Below are positions 5,649 to 7,095 of a stretch of 7,095 bases of DNA, piece by piece; position 1 is the stretch's first letter, and every line of letters starts with the position of its first letter. Below the pieces are notes generated by a model that made no database searches, was not told the DNA's origin, and saw nothing but the letters and a program-made list of their open reading frames with translations. The DNA lies in contig CAYUUP010000079.1 in assembly GCA_964447925.1 (NCBI GenBank), positions 1 through 7,095 on the forward strand. Reading direction: 5' to 3'. The DNA comes from CAYUUP01 sp964447925 (GTDB lineage Bacteria; Bacillota; Clostridia; Oscillospirales; Oscillospiraceae). The position numbers and the translations under genes are program-made.

Positions 5649-6205
5649 TTCTTTTTCTTCGCCTTTTTTGACGGCTCCTCCGGCAGCAGCAGATCCAGTA
5701 GCTGCTGGCAGGCTAGCTTGCTGGCGTAGCTCTGAAGAGCCATCTGAAAGGCTACCATAGCTATCTGCTCCCGGCTGGCATCACCGTCGGGCAGGCGCTC
5801 CGCCGTCTCGCTGAGTACACAGTCCATCTCCCGCACGAACCGGCTATAGAGCAGGGCGATCCCCTCGTCGGCCGGGGTATCCGGCATAAGGGCATCCAGC
5901 TGGCACTGGAGCAGCCGGTGAGTATCCTTTACCGACAGCACCTGCTTATAGGTACAGATGGCCGTCAGGTAGGCCAGGTGGACACGGGTGTATTTCTTCC
6001 CCTCCGCACGGGGCATCAGGCCGTCCTTAATATAGTTATTCACCATAGCGGCAGTCAGCGTATCTGTCTCCCCCAGATGGATGAGCTGCCGGGGCATATA
6101 AGACAGCGCCTGATCCATATAGAGGGCTAGGTCGGGCATATTGTCCCACGCTGCAGGCCGTTCTTCCCTCAGACGGAGACGCAGCTTTTCCAGGCTTTCC
6201 TTCAT
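5639..6205 (-). CDS. DUF1836 family protein, putative MerR-like DNA-binding regulator
   Basis: This 188-residue protein matches the DUF1836 family, found mainly in Firmicutes and with no established function that I know. Residues about 48-95 (LTAAMVNNYIKDGLMPRAEG and on through KKYTRVHLAYL) resemble a MerR-type winged helix: a helix-turn-helix reading unit, the NYIKDGLMP turn, and the YTRVHLAYL helix. Residues 95-175 are predicted helical and may mediate dimer formation. The C-terminus is a lysine-rich tail (KKAKKKKEK). I chose ATG at 6205 because GAAAGGGG (6217-6224) lies 11 bases upstream; the ATG at 6232 has no ribosome site and would add 9 residues. A strong promoter lies about 70 bp upstream with an inverted repeat at the predicted transcript start, which could be its own operator. 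The gene converges on rsmI. Family call is by pattern recognition; the DNA-binding role is inferred. Confidence 0.82.
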   Translation of the reverse strand: MKESLEKLRLRLREERPAAWDNMPDLALYMDQALSYMPRQLIHLGETDTLTAAMVNNYIKDGLMPRAEGKKYTRVHLAYLTAICTYKQVLSVKDTHRLLQCQLDALMPDTPADEGIALLYSRFVREMDCVLSETAERLPDGDASREQIAMVAFQMALQSYASKLACQQLLDLLLPEEPSKKAKKKKEK

Positions 6206-6243
6206 TGTATTGAGATCCCCTTTCGTCCGCATAGGGCGGAGCC

Positions 6244-6266
6244 ATACGCACTGTGTGGATGCGTAT
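6244..6266. promoter_or_regulatory. Inverted repeat at the predicted start of the DUF1836 transcript
   Basis: ATACGCA (6244-6250) and TGCGTAT (6260-6266) are perfect 7-bp arms around a 9-base centre. The repeat begins 1-3 bases after the predicted transcript start (about 6268), in either of two possible roles: operator DNA for a dimeric regulator, or a 5'-terminal RNA stem-loop. Arms and spacing are seen directly; the role is inferred. Confidence 0.45.
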
Positions 6267-6274
6267 CTTCTCGT

Positions 6275-6303
6275 ATTATATCTTCTTTTTCGGATTTTGT
6301 AAA
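6275..6303 (-). promoter_or_regulatory. Promoter of the DUF1836 gene
   Basis: On the minus strand, TTTACA (6298-6303), a 17-bp spacer and a perfect TATAAT (6275-6280) form a near-consensus housekeeping promoter. The leader to ATG at 6205 is about 63 bases. The remaining gene-free DNA (6304-6367) is AT-rich and I see nothing else in it. Confidence 0.78.
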
Positions 6304-6367
6304 GCAGAGAAAAAGAACCACTTCAAATTACCTGTACGCTCCGTCTTACAGAACTGTTTTCAAATAG

Positions 6368-6405
6368 CAAAGCCGAGGCGCCTGCTTTTGCAGTCCTCGG
6401 CTTTG
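6368..6405 (-). terminator. Terminator hairpin after the sugar permease gene
   Basis: CAAAGCCGAGG (6368-6378) and CCTCGGCTTTG (6395-6405) form a perfect 11-bp stem. Inside it, CTGC-TTTT-GCAG forms a second 4-bp stem, joined by an asymmetric internal loop. It lies 38 bp past the permease stop. The T-tract on the minus strand is only CTTTG inside the stem, followed by CTATTTG, so it is a somewhat imperfect intrinsic terminator, but its place and GC-rich stem make termination the likely role. Confidence 0.7.
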
Positions 6406-6442
6406 TGTTGCCCGTTTGTTCAGATGTCCGCAAAATGACCGT

Positions 6443-7095
6443 TTACACCTCAGGGGTGGTGACAGGAGCGGTTCCGGTGACTTTTTTGGCCTGTTTGGCG
6501 GCAGCCTGAGTCTGGAGCGTATCCACGGCCACGGCAATCAGCAGAGCAATTCCCAGCACTACGTCCTGCCAATAGGTATTTAGGTTCAGGAAGTTCATGC
6601 CAGAGTTCAGCACACTGATGATCAGCACGCCGACAACCATGTTGCTCATCTTGCCGCCGCCGCCGCCCATCTTGACGCCGCCCAGCATGGCGCCCGCCAT
6701 GACGGTGAACTCGGCGCCCACGCCCATGGAGTTGGTCATGGAACCGACACGGCCAATATTGACGAACTGGGCAATGCCGAAGAATACACCGGCCAGGGCG
6801 AAGATAATGATGCGCATCTTGGCCACGGAGACACCGGACAGGGCTACGGCGTCCGGATTGGAACCCATGGCGTAGATGTTCCGGCCCAGATAGGTCTTGT
6901 TCAGGATGAAGGAACCCACAAGGACACACAGTACCATAATCAGAATGCAGGATTTCAGGTTGACGCCGGTGATATTCAGCCCAAAAACCTTCAGTAGATT
7001 GGTGCCGCCCCAGAGGAGAAAACCGTCGGAGAAGTTGATGAAGGTCTTGGACATACCACCGGAGAGCAAATAGCTTGCACCATTCAGGATATACT
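6443..7095 (-). CDS. Sugar ABC transporter permease (RbsC/XylH family), C-terminal part
   Basis: This is the last 216 residues of an inner-membrane permease of the BPD_transp_2 family (ribose, xylose or galactose type importers). The frame runs off the window's right end (first full codon at 7093), so about the first 100 residues are missing compared with RbsC (about 321). TYLGRNIYAMGSNPDAVALSG is followed by SVAKMR, the cytoplasmic loop that contacts the ATPase. Hydrophobic segments follow at IIIFALAGVFFGIAQ, in the MAGAMLGGV region, at MVVGVLIISVLNSGMN and at WQDVVLGIALLIAVAVD. The loop usually reading GGKGR is here GGGGGK, encoded by five GGC codons. The C-terminus has an unusual hydrophilic tail of about 25 residues rich in Ala, Lys and Thr. 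It is probably the last gene of a transporter operon, since a terminator follows it; the ATPase and binding protein would lie beyond the window. The sugar carried cannot be told. Confidence 0.93.
   Translation of the reverse strand, partial: YILNGASYLLSGGMSKTFINFSDGFLLWGGTNLLKVFGLNITGVNLKSCILIMVLCVLVGSFILNKTYLGRNIYAMGSNPDAVALSGVSVAKMRIIIFALAGVFFGIAQFVNIGRVGSMTNSMGVGAEFTVMAGAMLGGVKMGGGGGKMSNMVVGVLIISVLNSGMNFLNLNTYWQDVVLGIALLIAVAVDTLQTQAAAKQAKKVTGTAPVTTPEV

Noticed and set aside
6653..6667. Five GCC trinucleotides giving a five-glycine run in the sugar permease
   Set aside because: Compared by eye with RbsC (GGTSLAGGKGR) the loop has the same length, so it is residue replacement in a naturally Gly-rich loop rather than a repeat expansion.
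1..7095. Mobile element, CRISPR array, tRNA/rRNA gene, toxin-antitoxin or defence system
   Set aside because: No transposase, integrase, regularly spaced repeats, cloverleaf or defence-type domain is visible. All sizeable frames are accounted for by metabolic, RNA-modification, transport or regulatory genes.

Overview
This 7.1 kb window is GC-rich bacterial chromosome, most likely from a gut-type Clostridia (Oscillospirales-like) bacterium. That placement is inferred from the high GC, the strong AGGAGG-type ribosome sites with frequent GTG/TTG starts, a DUF1836-family protein (a Firmicutes family), and the trmN6-rsmI pair also seen in Bacillus-type genomes. I see no rRNA, tRNA, CRISPR array, insertion sequence, integrase or phage gene. 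The content looks like ordinary core and carbohydrate-utilisation genes.

Left part (1-3003) is carbohydrate-related. It starts with the 3' end of a GH13 alpha-amylase/neopullulanase-type glycoside hydrolase (+ strand, cut by the window edge). A strong bidirectional terminator separates it from a convergent ROK-family transcriptional repressor (- strand, GTG start). Upstream of that is an alpha/beta-hydrolase esterase of the acetyl-xylan-esterase/BD-FAE type (- strand). The ROK gene has its own promoter.

Middle part (3088-5648) is a rightward operon opened by a very good promoter (TTGCAA-17-TATAAT) back to back with the esterase promoter. It encodes a YjjG-like HAD nucleotidase, TrmN6 (tRNA1Val adenine-N6 methyltransferase) and RsmI (16S rRNA C1402 2'-O-methyltransferase). 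It ends in a cluster of stem-loops, the last of which has a T-rich tail.

Right part (5639-7095) holds a DUF1836 putative DNA-binding protein (- strand) convergent with rsmI. It has a near-consensus promoter and an inverted repeat at its predicted transcription start. Beyond it, a long terminator hairpin follows an RbsC/XylH-type sugar ABC transporter permease (- strand, N-terminus beyond the window).

No undescribed system was found. The items most worth checking are a textbook intrinsic terminator on the antisense strand inside the GH13 coding region, which also makes a slippery A-run plus hairpin on the sense strand; the inverted repeat at the DUF1836 promoter; and the compact divergent promoter at 3088-3151.
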